Origin: Gammaproteobacteria bacterium MFB021
GTDB lineage: Bacteria; Pseudomonadota; Gammaproteobacteria; Pseudomonadales; Halomonadaceae
Assembly: GCA_000737985.1 (NCBI GenBank)
Contig: JNVT01000040.1
Span: 1-46,545 of the forward strand
Reading direction: 5' to 3'
Length of the DNA stretch: 46,545 nt
The position numbers and the translations under genes were made by a program. The notes beneath the pieces are model-generated. The model was not told where the DNA came from. It made no database searches and saw nothing but the letters and a program-made list of their open reading frames with translations. Within the stretch, counting starts at the first letter, position 1; each line of letters starts with the position of its first letter. This document shows, piece after piece, positions 18,923 to 26,891 of this stretch.

Positions 18923-19765
18923 TCAGGGGCTCAGCTCATCGAGCGACTCATACAGATCGGTGATGCCGTCGATCCGTGCCCGCCCGGCCGCCAGCCGACG
19001 GTGCAGCAGGGCGTTGGCCAGCAGGCAGATCAGGCTCATCGGCACGGCGTAGCTGTCGAAGGCCGAGATGCTGTCCAGCGGGCACTCGAGCCGCCAGGTG
19101 ACACGCTCGGCGTAGCGCGCGGTGGTGGCATCGCCGATCAGCAGACAGCGCTGCCCGCGCGCCGCCAGGGTCTCGACCAGCGCCTCGAACACCCGCGGCC
19201 GGCGGCGGAAGCCGAACAGCACCACCAGCGCCTCGGGATCGAGCTCGGCGAGCTCCTCGGCCAGCGACTGATTGGGCGCAGGCCACAGCGCTACGCCGGG
19301 GCGGCACTGCAGTAGCTGCTGGCGTAGATGCAGCGCCAGCGGGTAACTGTTGCGATAGCCCACCACCGCCAGCCGCGGCGCGGCGTCGAGGGCGTCGATC
19401 ACCGCCTCGAAGCCGGCCGCCGAGAGCCCGTCGAGGCAGCGCTGCAGATTCTCCTGCTCGCGGGCCAGGTGTCGGGCACAGCGTTCGGCGCCCTCGCCCA
19501 GGGCGTCGCTGCCCGCCGCCAGCGGTACGCCGAAATGGCGCAGCTCCCGGGCGTGGGCCTTGACCGCCTTGAAGTCGGCATAGCCCAGGCGCCGGAACAG
19601 CCGCGTCACGGTGGCCTTGGAGACCCCCGAGAGACGCGCCAGATCGGCGGCGCTGTAGATCGCGAGATCCTCGAAGTGATCCAGAATGAAGCTGGCGACG
19701 CGCCGCTCCTGCGGCGCCAGTTCGCCGAAGCGCTGCTGGAGCTGACGTCCGATATGGCCCTGCAT
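18923..19765 (-). CDS. RpiR/MurR-family regulator with SIS domain
   Basis: A 280-residue transcription factor. Residues ~1-75 form the HTH_6 domain (PQERRVASFILDHFEDLAIYSAADLARLSGVSKATVTRLFRRLGY). Residues ~120-250 form a SIS sugar-isomerase-like domain (RLAVVGYRNSYPLALHLRQQL, then VLFGFRRRPRVFEALVETLAARGQRCLLIGD), which in this family senses a phosphosugar or another small acid. The ATG at 19763-19765 starts the conserved part; the longer frame is not supported. It is co-oriented with puuE, 77 bp downstream of it. Related RpiR regulators occur in purine and ureide clusters, so control of the neighbouring genes is likely. Its stop codon coincides with the flank of a MITE-like repeat. Confidence 0.88.
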   Translation of the reverse strand: MQGHIGRQLQQRFGELAPQERRVASFILDHFEDLAIYSAADLARLSGVSKATVTRLFRRLGYADFKAVKAHARELRHFGVPLAAGSDALGEGAERCARHLAREQENLQRCLDGLSAAGFEAVIDALDAAPRLAVVGYRNSYPLALHLRQQLLQCRPGVALWPAPNQSLAEELAELDPEALVVLFGFRRRPRVFEALVETLAARGQRCLLIGDATTARYAERVTWRLECPLDSISAFDSYAVPMSLICLLANALLHRRLAAGRARIDGITDLYESLDELSP

Positions 19766-19780
19766 GGGTGCTGTCCCTGC

Positions 19781-19836
19781 CTCTCGTTCCCTGACTGTCG
19801 TTTCCTGGCTCTCGTTCCCTGGATGTCGTTCTCTGA
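19781..19836. repeat. 28-bp imperfect direct repeat, two units
   Basis: Units 19781-19808 and 19809-19836, both starting CTCTCGTTCCCTG, differ at 5 of 28 positions by my count. They fill most of the space between puuE and the RpiR gene. No function can be read. Confidence 0.7.
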
Positions 19837-19842
19837 ATAAGC

Positions 19843-20772
19843 TCACGCCGGGTGGTGGCTTGCCCAGTGGCGGGCGATATCCACACGTCGGGTTATCCAC
19901 ACCCGGTCGTGGGCCTCGAGGTGGTCGAGGAAGCGCTGCAGTGCACGGAAGCGCCCGGGGCGCCCGATCAGTCGGCAGTGCAGACCGATCGAGAGCATCT
20001 TGGGCGTCTCTGACCCCTCTGCGTAGAGCACGTCGAAGGCGTCGCGCAGATACTGGAAGAACGGCTCGCCGTGATCGAAGCCGGTCGGCGAGGCGAAGCG
20101 CATGTCGTTGCTGTCCAGGGTGTAGGGCACGATCAGGTGGCGCTGGCTGCGGCCCTGGCTGTCGTCGACATCGCGCCAGAACGGCAGATCGTCACCATAG
20201 TAGTCGCTGTCGTAGAGGAAGCCGCCTTCGTCGACCAGCAGACGGCGGGTGTTGGGGCTGTCGCGGCCGGTGTACCAGCCCAGCGGGCGCTCGCCGTAGA
20301 GCGATTCGAAGATCGCCAGCGCGCGCTGCAGATGCGCCCGCTCCACCGCCTCCGGCACGTGCTGGTAATGGATCCAGCGATAGCCGTGGCAGGCCACCTC
20401 GTGGCCCAGCTCACGGAACGCCTGGGCGGCTTCCGGATTGCGCTCCAGCGCCATCGCCACGCCGAATACCGTCAACGGCAGGCCGCGCCGTTCGAACTCC
20501 TTGAGCACCCGCCACACCCCGGCACGAGAGCCGTATTCGTAGATCGACTCCATGCTCAGATGACGATCGGGGTAAGCCTCGGCTCCGGCGATCTCGGAGA
20601 GGAACTGTTCGGAGTGGCTGTCGCCGTGCAGTACGCAGTTCTCCGCGCCCTCTTCGTAGTTGAGCACGAACTGCACCGCGACACGCGCCTGGCCGGGCCA
20701 GTTGGCCTGGGGCGGATTACGACCGTAGCCGATCAGGTCGCGGGGATAGCCGTCATGCGCGGGAGATGTCAT
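19843..20772 (-). CDS. puuE: Allantoinase PuuE (polysaccharide-deacetylase fold)
   Basis: Opens the allantoin ring to allantoate. The 309-residue length equals that of Pseudomonas PuuE (~308), a metal-independent NodB-fold enzyme unrelated to amidohydrolase allantoinases. Signature blocks: DLIGYGRNPPQANWPGQAR at the N-terminus, VQFVLNYEEGAENCVLHGD, SIYEYGSRAGVWRVL, ELGHEVACHGYRWIHYQ, GWYTGRDSPNTRRLLV and LSIGLHCRLIGRPGR. The ATG at 20770-20772 gives the normal N-terminus. An ATACAA...TTGTAT inverted pair lies about 100 bp upstream. The RpiR gene follows on the same strand. The next enzyme of the pathway, allantoate amidohydrolase, is not in the window. Confidence 0.95.
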   Translation of the reverse strand: MTSPAHDGYPRDLIGYGRNPPQANWPGQARVAVQFVLNYEEGAENCVLHGDSHSEQFLSEIAGAEAYPDRHLSMESIYEYGSRAGVWRVLKEFERRGLPLTVFGVAMALERNPEAAQAFRELGHEVACHGYRWIHYQHVPEAVERAHLQRALAIFESLYGERPLGWYTGRDSPNTRRLLVDEGGFLYDSDYYGDDLPFWRDVDDSQGRSQRHLIVPYTLDSNDMRFASPTGFDHGEPFFQYLRDAFDVLYAEGSETPKMLSIGLHCRLIGRPGRFRALQRFLDHLEAHDRVWITRRVDIARHWASHHPA

Positions 20773-20865
20773 TGCAGAATTCCTTGTTCTAGTACCGGGT
20801 GCAGTGCCGGTATCCGCTGCCGGTGTCCACTGTCGGCGCGCGATCGGCGGCACGAAAATGCATGC

Positions 20866-20889
20866 ATACAAGAGCAACATGAATTGTAT
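20866..20889. promoter_or_regulatory. Inverted ATACAA/TTGTAT pair upstream of puuE
   Basis: ATACAA (20866-20871) and TTGTAT (20884-20889) are inverted half-sites 18 bp apart, about 95-115 bp before the puuE start. They use the same half-site as the palindromes before the racemase, the GntR gene and allA. Confidence 0.4.
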
Positions 20890-20948
20890 CCATTCACGCT
20901 GCAAGCCTGCCCATGATGCGCCGGCACGAGCCGACTGTCTCGCGCTCA

Positions 20949-21089
20949 GAGGGTGTTTACAAATTCGACGTGCGAAGGCGAGACAAGGCGAAATCGACCG
21001 AAAAGACGGAGTTTACGGGATGTAAATGAGTACTTTGAGGTCGATTTCAACGACGTATCGTCGAGCGCAGGCATTTTGTAAACACCCTC
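20949..21089 (+). repeat. 141-bp MITE-like element, copy 2
   Basis: Same ends (GAGGGTGTTTACAAA and its reverse complement), same length, same orientation and the same TCA flanks as 18782-18922, with scattered interior substitutions. It lies between the divergent puuE and racemase genes, 177 bp from the puuE start. No ORF. Confidence 0.8.
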
Positions 21090-21265
21090 TCAGGCATCGC
21101 GCCAGATGCTGTATACGCAAGCGCCCGACGAAAAATCATTCGCTGGCAGATACCAACCTACTGACATGGCTTGAAAAGCTCGCTGATGGCCGCCCAGACG
21201 ACGTCTGCAGGGCGGCGTGGGCGAGGTCATCCCGCTTGCGTTGCACCGCCATCTCGCTTAGATTT

Positions 21266-21277
21266 TTTGTATACAAA
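21266..21277. promoter_or_regulatory. GntR-type operator before the allantoin racemase gene
   Basis: TTTGTATACAAA, a perfect 12-bp palindrome of the kind bound by FCD-class GntR proteins, 84 bp before the racemase ATG. It is the clearest member of the set of sites at 6351, 20866 and 26167. Confidence 0.65.
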
Positions 21278-21360
21278 GACTATCGCTCACTGCCCATACC
21301 GCCAGGCCTCGATGCCCTGCTGCTGCGCCGCGTCGAGCCTCGTTCAGGAGTCACTCCCCG

Positions 21361-22104
21361 ATGCGGATTCGCGTCATCAATCCCAACACCACCGCCAGCA
21401 TGACCACGACCATCGGCGAGGCGGCCGCACGCATCGCGGCGCCGGGCACCGAGATCGTGGCGACGACCCCCAAGAGCGGTCCGGTCTCCATCGAGAGCCA
21501 CTTCGATGAAGCCATCAGCGCCGTCGGCGTGCTCGAAGAGGTCATGGCGGGGGAGCGCGAGGGCGTGGATGCCTACATCATCGCCTGCTTCGGCGACCCG
21601 GGGCTGCTGGCCGCCCGCGAGCTGACCCGAGCTCCGGTCATCGGCATCGCCGAGGCGGCCTTCCACATGGCCACGCTGATCAGCACCCGCTTCTCCATCG
21701 TCACCACCCTGGGCCGCACCGGCATCATCGCCGAACACCTGCTCGACCAGTACGGCTTTCGCCACCACTGCCGCCGCGTGCGCGCGGCCGAGATCCCGGT
21801 GCTGGATCTGGAGAGCGACGGCGACGCGGCGCTGACCCGCATCATCGAGGAGTGCCGACGCGCCCGTGACGAGGACGGCATCGGCGCCATCGTCCTGGGC
21901 TGTGGGGGCATGGCCGACCTGACCGCTGAGATCAGCGACGCCGTCGGCCTGCCGGTGGTCGAGGGTGTGACCGCCGCGGTCAAGCTCAGCGAGGCCCTGG
22001 TGGGGCTGGGCCTGGGCACCAGCAAGGTCGGCGATCTGGCCTTTCCCCGGCCCAAGGCCTTCACCGGGCGCTTCGAGCATCTGTCTCACATGACGCGCAC
22101 ATGA
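21361..22104 (+). CDS. hpxA: Allantoin/hydantoin racemase (Asp/Glu racemase superfamily, HpxA type)
   Basis: A 247-residue cofactor-independent racemase. It begins IRVINPNTTASMT, standard for hydantoin and allantoin racemases, and has the two catalytic cysteines Cys76 (IIACFGDPG) and Cys181 (VLGCGGMADL). It would interconvert R- and S-allantoin so that all allantoin can be used by the stereospecific allantoinase. It is divergent from puuE and first in a unit with the NCS1 permease genes. A perfect TTTGTATACAAA palindrome lies upstream. The last codons and the stop lie at the start of a 13-bp tandem repeat. Confidence 0.88.
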   Translation: MRIRVINPNTTASMTTTIGEAAARIAAPGTEIVATTPKSGPVSIESHFDEAISAVGVLEEVMAGEREGVDAYIIACFGDPGLLAARELTRAPVIGIAEAAFHMATLISTRFSIVTTLGRTGIIAEHLLDQYGFRHHCRRVRAAEIPVLDLESDGDAALTRIIEECRRARDEDGIGAIVLGCGGMADLTAEISDAVGLPVVEGVTAAVKLSEALVGLGLGTSKVGDLAFPRPKAFTGRFEHLSHMTRT

Positions 22105-22152
22105 CTCTCGTAAATGGTTTTCGTACATGACTTTCGTACATGGCTCTCGCAC
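22101..22152 (+). repeat. 13-bp tandem repeat, four units, overlapping the racemase stop codon
   Basis: Units at 22101, 22114, 22127 and 22140 follow the pattern ATGRCTYTCGTAC, with 1-4 differences between units. The racemase TGA (22102-22104) falls in the first unit. The rest of 22153-22350 before the permease has no gene that I can support. Confidence 0.75.
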
Positions 22153-22350
22153 AGGACACGCGCAAGCTCTGGTGCGGATGATACCCACCACGAGGGCCGA
22201 ACCCTGATGGGCAGGCCGTTCCCGTCACACAGCCATCAGCCAGGATAGCGCCACATGAAACCCTAGAGCCCAAGCAGCACGCCGCAAGAGTTCGCCCGGT
22301 TCACAGCCGGGACAACAACAACAGTGATCCCATCTTGCGAGGACGACAGC

Positions 22351-23715
22351 ATGCGTCATGATTCCAATGCGGCTCGGACCCTAGCGGCCGAACCAACCGA
22401 CACGGCCACCAAGGCCGCCGGCCAGGAGTCGCTGGCCCCACAGCAGACCCGCATCATGGGTCGCACTTCCTATCTGCTGGCCTGGTTCGGCGGCTGCGTG
22501 TCGATCGGCACCTTCACCATGGGATCCAGCGTGGTCGGCACGCTGAACCTGGTCCAGGCGACGCTGGCGATCGCCATCGGCTGCTTCGTGATCGGTATCG
22601 CCCTGGCTCTGAACGGCGCCGCCGGCTACAAATACGGCATCCCTTTCATGGTCCAGGCGCGTAGCGCCTTCGGCTTCAGCGGCACCCGCCTGCCGGGGCT
22701 GGTGCGCGCCGTGCCCGCCATCGTCTGGTACGGTTTCCAGAGCTGGATCGGCGCCGGCGCTCTGAACATGGTCTCGGCGACCCTGTTCGGCTTCGACAAC
22801 CTGATCTTCTACTTCATTGCCTTCCAGTTCCTGCAGATCGCCCTGTCGGTGACGGGCTTCCAGGGCATCAAATGGCTGGAGAACATCGGCAGCGCCTTCA
22901 TCCTGGCCTCGCTGGTCTACATGTTCTACAGCACCACGCAGCGCTACGGCGACGAGCTCTCGGCCAGCCTGCTGACCATGAAGGGCTCCTGGGGCATGCC
23001 CTTCTGGGGCGCGACCATGCTGTTCCTGGGCATCTACAGCACCATGATGCTCAACGTCAGCGACTACTCCCGTGAGCACAAGGAGGGCAGCGGCCCGGGG
23101 CTTCTGACCACCCTCTACGCCATGTCGATCCTGCCCTGCACGCTGTTCATGGGGCTGATCGGCTATATGGTCTCCGAAGCCACCGGCGTCGCCGATCCGA
23201 TCAAGGTGTTCGCCAATGCAGTCGACAATACGCCGCTTCTGATGACCACCCTGCTGTTCATCGCCTTCGCTCAGGTCACCACCAACGTGCTCAACAACGT
23301 GGTACCGCCGACCTATGTGCTGATGGATACCTTCAAGCTGAAGTACCGTACGGCCGCGGTGGTCGTCGGCCTGCTGGCCTTCGCCACCTTCCCCTGGGAG
23401 CTGGTCAAGGACGAGTCCGCCGCCGGCCTGCAGGTCTTCGTGCAAACCTACTCCGCCTTTCTCGGTCCCATCTTCGCCATCCTGGTGGTCGACTACTACC
23501 TGATCCGCCGCCGCACCCTGGATCTCGACAAGCTGTACGACTCGAGCGGGCCCTACCGCGGCGTGAACCTCGGAGCCGTGATCGCCACCCTGGTGGGCGT
23601 GATCGCGGCTTTCAGTTTCTCCACTGTCTCCTGGTACGCCAGCCTGCTTCCGGCCGGGCTGACCTACTTCCTGCTGATGAAGTACTGGTCTCCATGCCAG
23701 CGCTTTTGCGACTGA
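22351..23715 (+). CDS. NCS1-family nucleobase/allantoin permease
   Basis: A 454-residue inner-membrane transporter of the purine-cytosine permease (NCS1) family with about 12 hydrophobic segments. Family marks: YLLAWFGGCVSIGTF near residue 50, YGIPFMVQARSAFGFSG, PAIVWYGFQSWIGAGALN (the TM3 substrate region), LNVSDYSRE and ILVVDYYLIRRR. The ATG at 22351 follows GAGGACGACAGC; an upstream ATG (22324) would add 9 residues. It lies between the racemase and a second NCS1 gene. Allantoin, hydantoin or a purine base are likely substrates; two paralogues side by side suggest that they divide substrates. Confidence 0.9.
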   Translation: MRHDSNAARTLAAEPTDTATKAAGQESLAPQQTRIMGRTSYLLAWFGGCVSIGTFTMGSSVVGTLNLVQATLAIAIGCFVIGIALALNGAAGYKYGIPFMVQARSAFGFSGTRLPGLVRAVPAIVWYGFQSWIGAGALNMVSATLFGFDNLIFYFIAFQFLQIALSVTGFQGIKWLENIGSAFILASLVYMFYSTTQRYGDELSASLLTMKGSWGMPFWGATMLFLGIYSTMMLNVSDYSREHKEGSGPGLLTTLYAMSILPCTLFMGLIGYMVSEATGVADPIKVFANAVDNTPLLMTTLLFIAFAQVTTNVLNNVVPPTYVLMDTFKLKYRTAAVVVGLLAFATFPWELVKDESAAGLQVFVQTYSAFLGPIFAILVVDYYLIRRRTLDLDKLYDSSGPYRGVNLGAVIATLVGVIAAFSFSTVSWYASLLPAGLTYFLLMKYWSPCQRFCD

Positions 23716-23831
23716 AGCCACGGCATCGAGGGCATCGGTAACGACGACAGGGCGAGCAAGAATGCTCTCCGAGAGCGGGCGCTGCGCAGCGCAGGGCCTG
23801 GCATCAATCACAATGACAACTGGCCTTCACC

Positions 23832-25283
23832 ATGACCGACCAAGAATTGAACATCCGGCAGATCGACCGGACGCTCTTCAACGAAGATCTTGCCCCGCTG
23901 CCGAAACACAAGCGCAGCTGGGGCTGGTTCGAGATCTTCAATGTCTGGGCGAACGACATCCAGAGTCTGTTCGGCTATACCCTGGCCGCCTCGCTGTTCA
24001 TCTCCTACGGGCTCAACGGCTGGGCGGTGATGGCGGCGATCATTCTGGCCGGCTTCGTGGTGATGTGGCTGGTCAATCTGAGCGGCAGGCCCAGCGTCAA
24101 GTACGGCATCCCCTTTCCGGTGATGATCCGTGCCAGCATGGGCGTGCGCGGCGCCAACCTGCCAGCGATGCTGCGCGCGATCATCGGTATTTTCTGGTAC
24201 GGGGTGCAGACCTACTTCGCCTCGACGGCGCTGACGCTGCTGCTGACGGCGCTGTTCGGCGACCCCGGCGGGCAGTGGCTGGGCCTGTCGGCCATCGGCT
24301 GGCTGTCGTTCGTGGTCGTCTGGCTGTTCCAGATCACGCTGTTCTGGCAGGGCGTCGACAAGATCAAGCACTTCCTCAACTGGGCGGGGCCGCTGGTCTA
24401 TGTCGTCATGCTCGTGCTGATGATCGTCGTCTGGTTCCAGGCCGGCAGCGACCTGCTGCCCGCGGTCAGCACCATCTTCAGCACCAGCAGCGACTATCAG
24501 GGCAGCGCCATGGGCGCCTTCCTGACGATCACCGGTACCATGATCGCCTACTTCGCGGCGGTGGTGATCAACTTCGGCGACTTCTCGCGCTTCGTCAAAA
24601 GCGAACGCGACATGAAGCTCGGCAACCTGCTGGGCCTGCCGCTCAACGTGGCCATCTTCTCCTTCATCGCCCTGATCATCACCGCCGGCACCCTGGTGCT
24701 GTTCGGCGTACCGCTGACCAACCCCTCCGAGATCATCGAGCGGGTCGACTCGCTGCCGCTGACGCTGCTCGCCGCGGTCACCTTCTTCGCCGCGACCGTC
24801 GGTATCAACCTGGTGGCCAACTTCATTCCGCCGGCCTATGACCTGGCCAACCTTTTCCCCAGCCGGATCAGCTTTCGCATCGGCGGGCTGATCACCGCGG
24901 TGATCGCTTTCTTCGTCGGTGCGCTGTGGGTCGCCGTGATCAGCCACATCGGCATCCCCGGTTTCGTCAATGCGCTCGGCGCCGTGATCGCGCCCTTCTA
25001 CGGCATCATCGTGGTCGACTACTATCTGGTGCGGCGCCAGCGGCTGGATATTCAGGACATGTTCTCGAGCGACCCCAACGGCGCCTACCATTACGTCAAG
25101 GGCTGGAACCGGCGTGCCCTGTTCGCCTTCGGCCTGGCCGCGCTGTTCTCCATCGTCTCGGTGTGGTTACCGACGCTGCAGGTGCTGGGCGGCTACGCCT
25201 GGCTGATCGGCGCCGCCCTGGGCGGCGGGCTCTACTACCTGCTGATGCTGAAACAGCCCGAGCGCAAGGCGGTGGCCACCTGA
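23832..25283 (+). CDS. NCS1-family allantoin/nucleobase permease
   Basis: A 483-residue NCS1 transporter. The N-terminus LPKHKRSWGWFEIFNVWANDIQS is the cytoplasmic lead typical of PucI/AllW/Mhp1-like members. Next come SGRPSVKYGIPFPVMIRAS, IFWYGVQTYFASTALT, INFGDFSRFVK and IIVVDYYLVRRQRLDIQDM. About 12 membrane segments are visible. The family takes up allantoin, hydantoins, uracil or cytosine with sodium or protons; the genomic setting makes allantoin the best guess. The gene ends before a strong hairpin terminator and converges with the GntR gene. Confidence 0.9.
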   Translation: MTDQELNIRQIDRTLFNEDLAPLPKHKRSWGWFEIFNVWANDIQSLFGYTLAASLFISYGLNGWAVMAAIILAGFVVMWLVNLSGRPSVKYGIPFPVMIRASMGVRGANLPAMLRAIIGIFWYGVQTYFASTALTLLLTALFGDPGGQWLGLSAIGWLSFVVVWLFQITLFWQGVDKIKHFLNWAGPLVYVVMLVLMIVVWFQAGSDLLPAVSTIFSTSSDYQGSAMGAFLTITGTMIAYFAAVVINFGDFSRFVKSERDMKLGNLLGLPLNVAIFSFIALIITAGTLVLFGVPLTNPSEIIERVDSLPLTLLAAVTFFAATVGINLVANFIPPAYDLANLFPSRISFRIGGLITAVIAFFVGALWVAVISHIGIPGFVNALGAVIAPFYGIIVVDYYLVRRQRLDIQDMFSSDPNGAYHYVKGWNRRALFAFGLAALFSIVSVWLPTLQVLGGYAWLIGAALGGGLYYLLMLKQPERKAVAT

Positions 25284-25320
25284 TCGGCAATCTTTCCCCT
25301 GCCACCTTCCCCTGCTACAA

Positions 25321-25347
25321 AAAACCCCCGCCGACCGCGGGGGTTTT
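25321..25347. terminator. Bidirectional Rho-independent terminator
   Basis: AAAACCCCCGC and GCGGGGGTTTT form a perfect 11-bp stem around a 5-nt loop, with A-run and T-run ends that serve both strands. It separates the convergent NCS1 permease and GntR genes. Confidence 0.9.
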
Positions 25348-25377
25348 ACGTTGACGATGCCCTCGGCGGGCCACCTG

Positions 25378-26136
25378 TCAGGATGAAAATATCGTATAGA
25401 GATCCGGCGTCTCATCCGCTTCGTCGTGAATGGAGAGCGAGGCCTCGATCGCCTTGAGATGGCGCTGCATGAAGGCCACCGCGCGCTCGCCGCGGCCGCT
25501 CTCGAGCAGCGTCACCAGCTCGTCGTGGTCATGGGATTCGCAGCCCAGATGACCGCGCCCGCCGTAGACCGCCAGGATCAGCGACGAACGCGAGCAGAGC
25601 CGCTCGATGAACTCCGCCAGCGGGGCGTTGCCGGCCAATTCGGCGAGACGTTGATGGAAGCGCGCCGAGAGCTGGATCGCCTGGCTCTGCTCCCCGGCGC
25701 GCAGTGCGCGACGCTCGCTCGCCGCCAGCTCGCGCAGCGCCGCGACGTCTGCCGGCGTCAGGCGCCGGGCGGCCCACGGCATCAGCTGACACTCCACCAA
25801 TTGGCGCGCGGCGAAGACATCGCGCGCCTCCTCGATGCTCGGCCGGGCGACGCTGGCGCCGCGGCGCGGGGTCAACGTGACCAGATGCTCCAGCGCCAGA
25901 CGCTGCAGGATCTTGCGGATGCCGGTGCGGCTGACGCCAAAGACCTCGGCCAGGGCATCCTCGCGCAGGCGCGCGCCCGGCTTGAGCCGATGTTCGACGA
26001 TCGCCTCGCGGATACGCCGATAGATCTTCTGGTGCCGCTCGGCACCGTCGCCGGCCTTGCCCGCCCCGCGACGGCGCGCAGGCTTGGCCGCAGGCGTCTG
26101 CCTCGCCGCCGTGGTGGCATCGGCGCGTTTCCCCAT
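25378..26136 (-). CDS. GntR-family (FCD) regulator of purine/allantoin genes
   Basis: A 252-residue regulator. The first ~35 residues are a basic, Ala-rich tail (RADATTAARQTPAAKPARRRG). A winged HTH follows (KIYRRIREAIVEHRLKPG, then LAEVFGVSRTGIRKILQRLA), then an FCD domain with histidines in SARFHQRLAELAG, SHDHDELVTLL and MQRHLKAIEASL that fit the metal/ligand site. An ATTGTATT site lies 30 bp before the ATG at 26134-26136, so it probably represses itself. hiuH lies 71 bp upstream on the same strand. TTTGTATAC-type sites before several purine genes make it the likely regulator of the whole set, which is an inference. Confidence 0.9.
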   Translation of the reverse strand: MGKRADATTAARQTPAAKPARRRGAGKAGDGAERHQKIYRRIREAIVEHRLKPGARLREDALAEVFGVSRTGIRKILQRLALEHLVTLTPRRGASVARPSIEEARDVFAARQLVECQLMPWAARRLTPADVAALRELAASERRALRAGEQSQAIQLSARFHQRLAELAGNAPLAEFIERLCSRSSLILAVYGGRGHLGCESHDHDELVTLLESGRGERAVAFMQRHLKAIEASLSIHDEADETPDLYTIFSS

Positions 26137-26166
26137 GCTGTCAGACTCCTTGAGTGCATCCCTGCG

Positions 26167-26174
26167 ATTGTATT
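26167..26174. promoter_or_regulatory. Half-operator before the purine GntR gene
   Basis: ATTGTATT, one arm of the TTTGTATACAAA palindrome, about 30 bp before the GntR start codon in the 71-bp gap after hiuH. Only one half-site is well conserved. Confidence 0.35.
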
Positions 26175-26207
26175 GGCCGGGCGGTGGGCTGCCCACGCCG
26201 CGACGGG

Positions 26208-26567
26208 TCAGCTGCCGCGGTAGGTCGAGTAGCCGAAGGGTGAGAGCAGCAGCGGCACGTGGTAGTGCTCGCCGGGGGCATCGACCGTGAAGCGGATCGG
26301 GATGAGATCGAGAAAGCCCCCCGGCGCGCCGCTGGCGGCGAGATAGTCGCCGGCGTGAAAAATCAGCTCGTAGCAGCCGGCGCGGAACTCGACGCCGGCC
26401 AGCAGCGGTGCTTCGCCACGCCCATCGGCATTGGTCCGGAGCGTCGCCAGCCGGGTACGGCGCTCGCCATCGAGGCGGTAGAGCTCGATGTGCAGATCCG
26501 CGGCCGGGCAGCCGCGGGCGGTATCCAGCACGTGGGTAGTCAGGTAACCAGAGTCGGTATCGCTCAT
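26208..26567 (-). CDS. hiuH: 5-hydroxyisourate hydrolase
   Basis: A transthyretin-related enzyme that hydrolyses 5-hydroxyisourate to OHCU after uricase. The 119-residue length is standard. It has the N-terminal TTHVLDTARGCPA motif with the active-site His, a central arginine-containing strand, and the C-terminal YHVPLLLSPFGYSTYRGS with the family-defining YRGS tail. I chose the ATG for MSDTDSG at 26567; the longer frame to 26645 lacks family similarity. It is divergent from uraD, which catalyses the next step, with a MITE-like element between the two. Confidence 0.95.
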   Translation of the reverse strand: MSDTDSGYLTTHVLDTARGCPAADLHIELYRLDGERRTRLATLRTNADGRGEAPLLAGVEFRAGCYELIFHAGDYLAASGAPGGFLDLIPIRFTVDAPGEHYHVPLLLSPFGYSTYRGS

Positions 26568-26663
26568 GCACGCCTCGCGATCGAAAGCGGATAAAGGGGC
26601 ACCAGCACGCGTCGACCGCCCGCCCGGGAAAGGCTGGATCGACACGAGCGCTTGGCGGTAGCT

Positions 26664-26826
26664 TAGGCTTTGTACGAAAACTACCTGCGCTCGGCAATAC
26701 GGCGTTAAAAATCGGCTGGAGCGCCAGCCCGGTCAAAAATGCTCATTTACACCCCGTAAACTCCGCGTTTTCGCCGATTTTTGCCTTGTCTTGCCTTCGC
26801 TCGATGACTTTTCGTACAAACCCTAG
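26664..26826 (-). repeat. 163-bp MITE-like element, different ends but related interior
   Basis: The terminal inverted repeats are TAGGCTTTGTACGAAAA (left) and the reverse complement of TAGGGTTTGTACGAAAA (right), 16 of 17 matching. On the minus strand the interior shares GGCAAGACAAGGC, GCGGAGTTTAC and GCCGTATTGCCGAGCGCAG with the 141-bp elements, and adds a GGCTGG/CCAGCC hairpin. It sits between the divergent hiuH and uraD genes. Confidence 0.75.
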
Positions 26827-26891
26827 AGCCAGCCCCACGGAACGTGACTCTATTCAAAGCGCTTCATATACCAGATTCAAGGACGGCCCCG

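Noticed and set aside
19893-19901. Perfect DnaA box TTATCCACA, which with the parS site might suggest a nearby origin
   Set aside because: A single 9-mer inside puuE coding sequence; such a match is expected by chance in a window this size, and no cluster of boxes or AT-rich unwinding region is seen.
22381-23811. 476-codon minus-strand frame opposite the NCS1 permease
   Set aside because: Antisense shadow; codon content typical of high-GC reverse frames.
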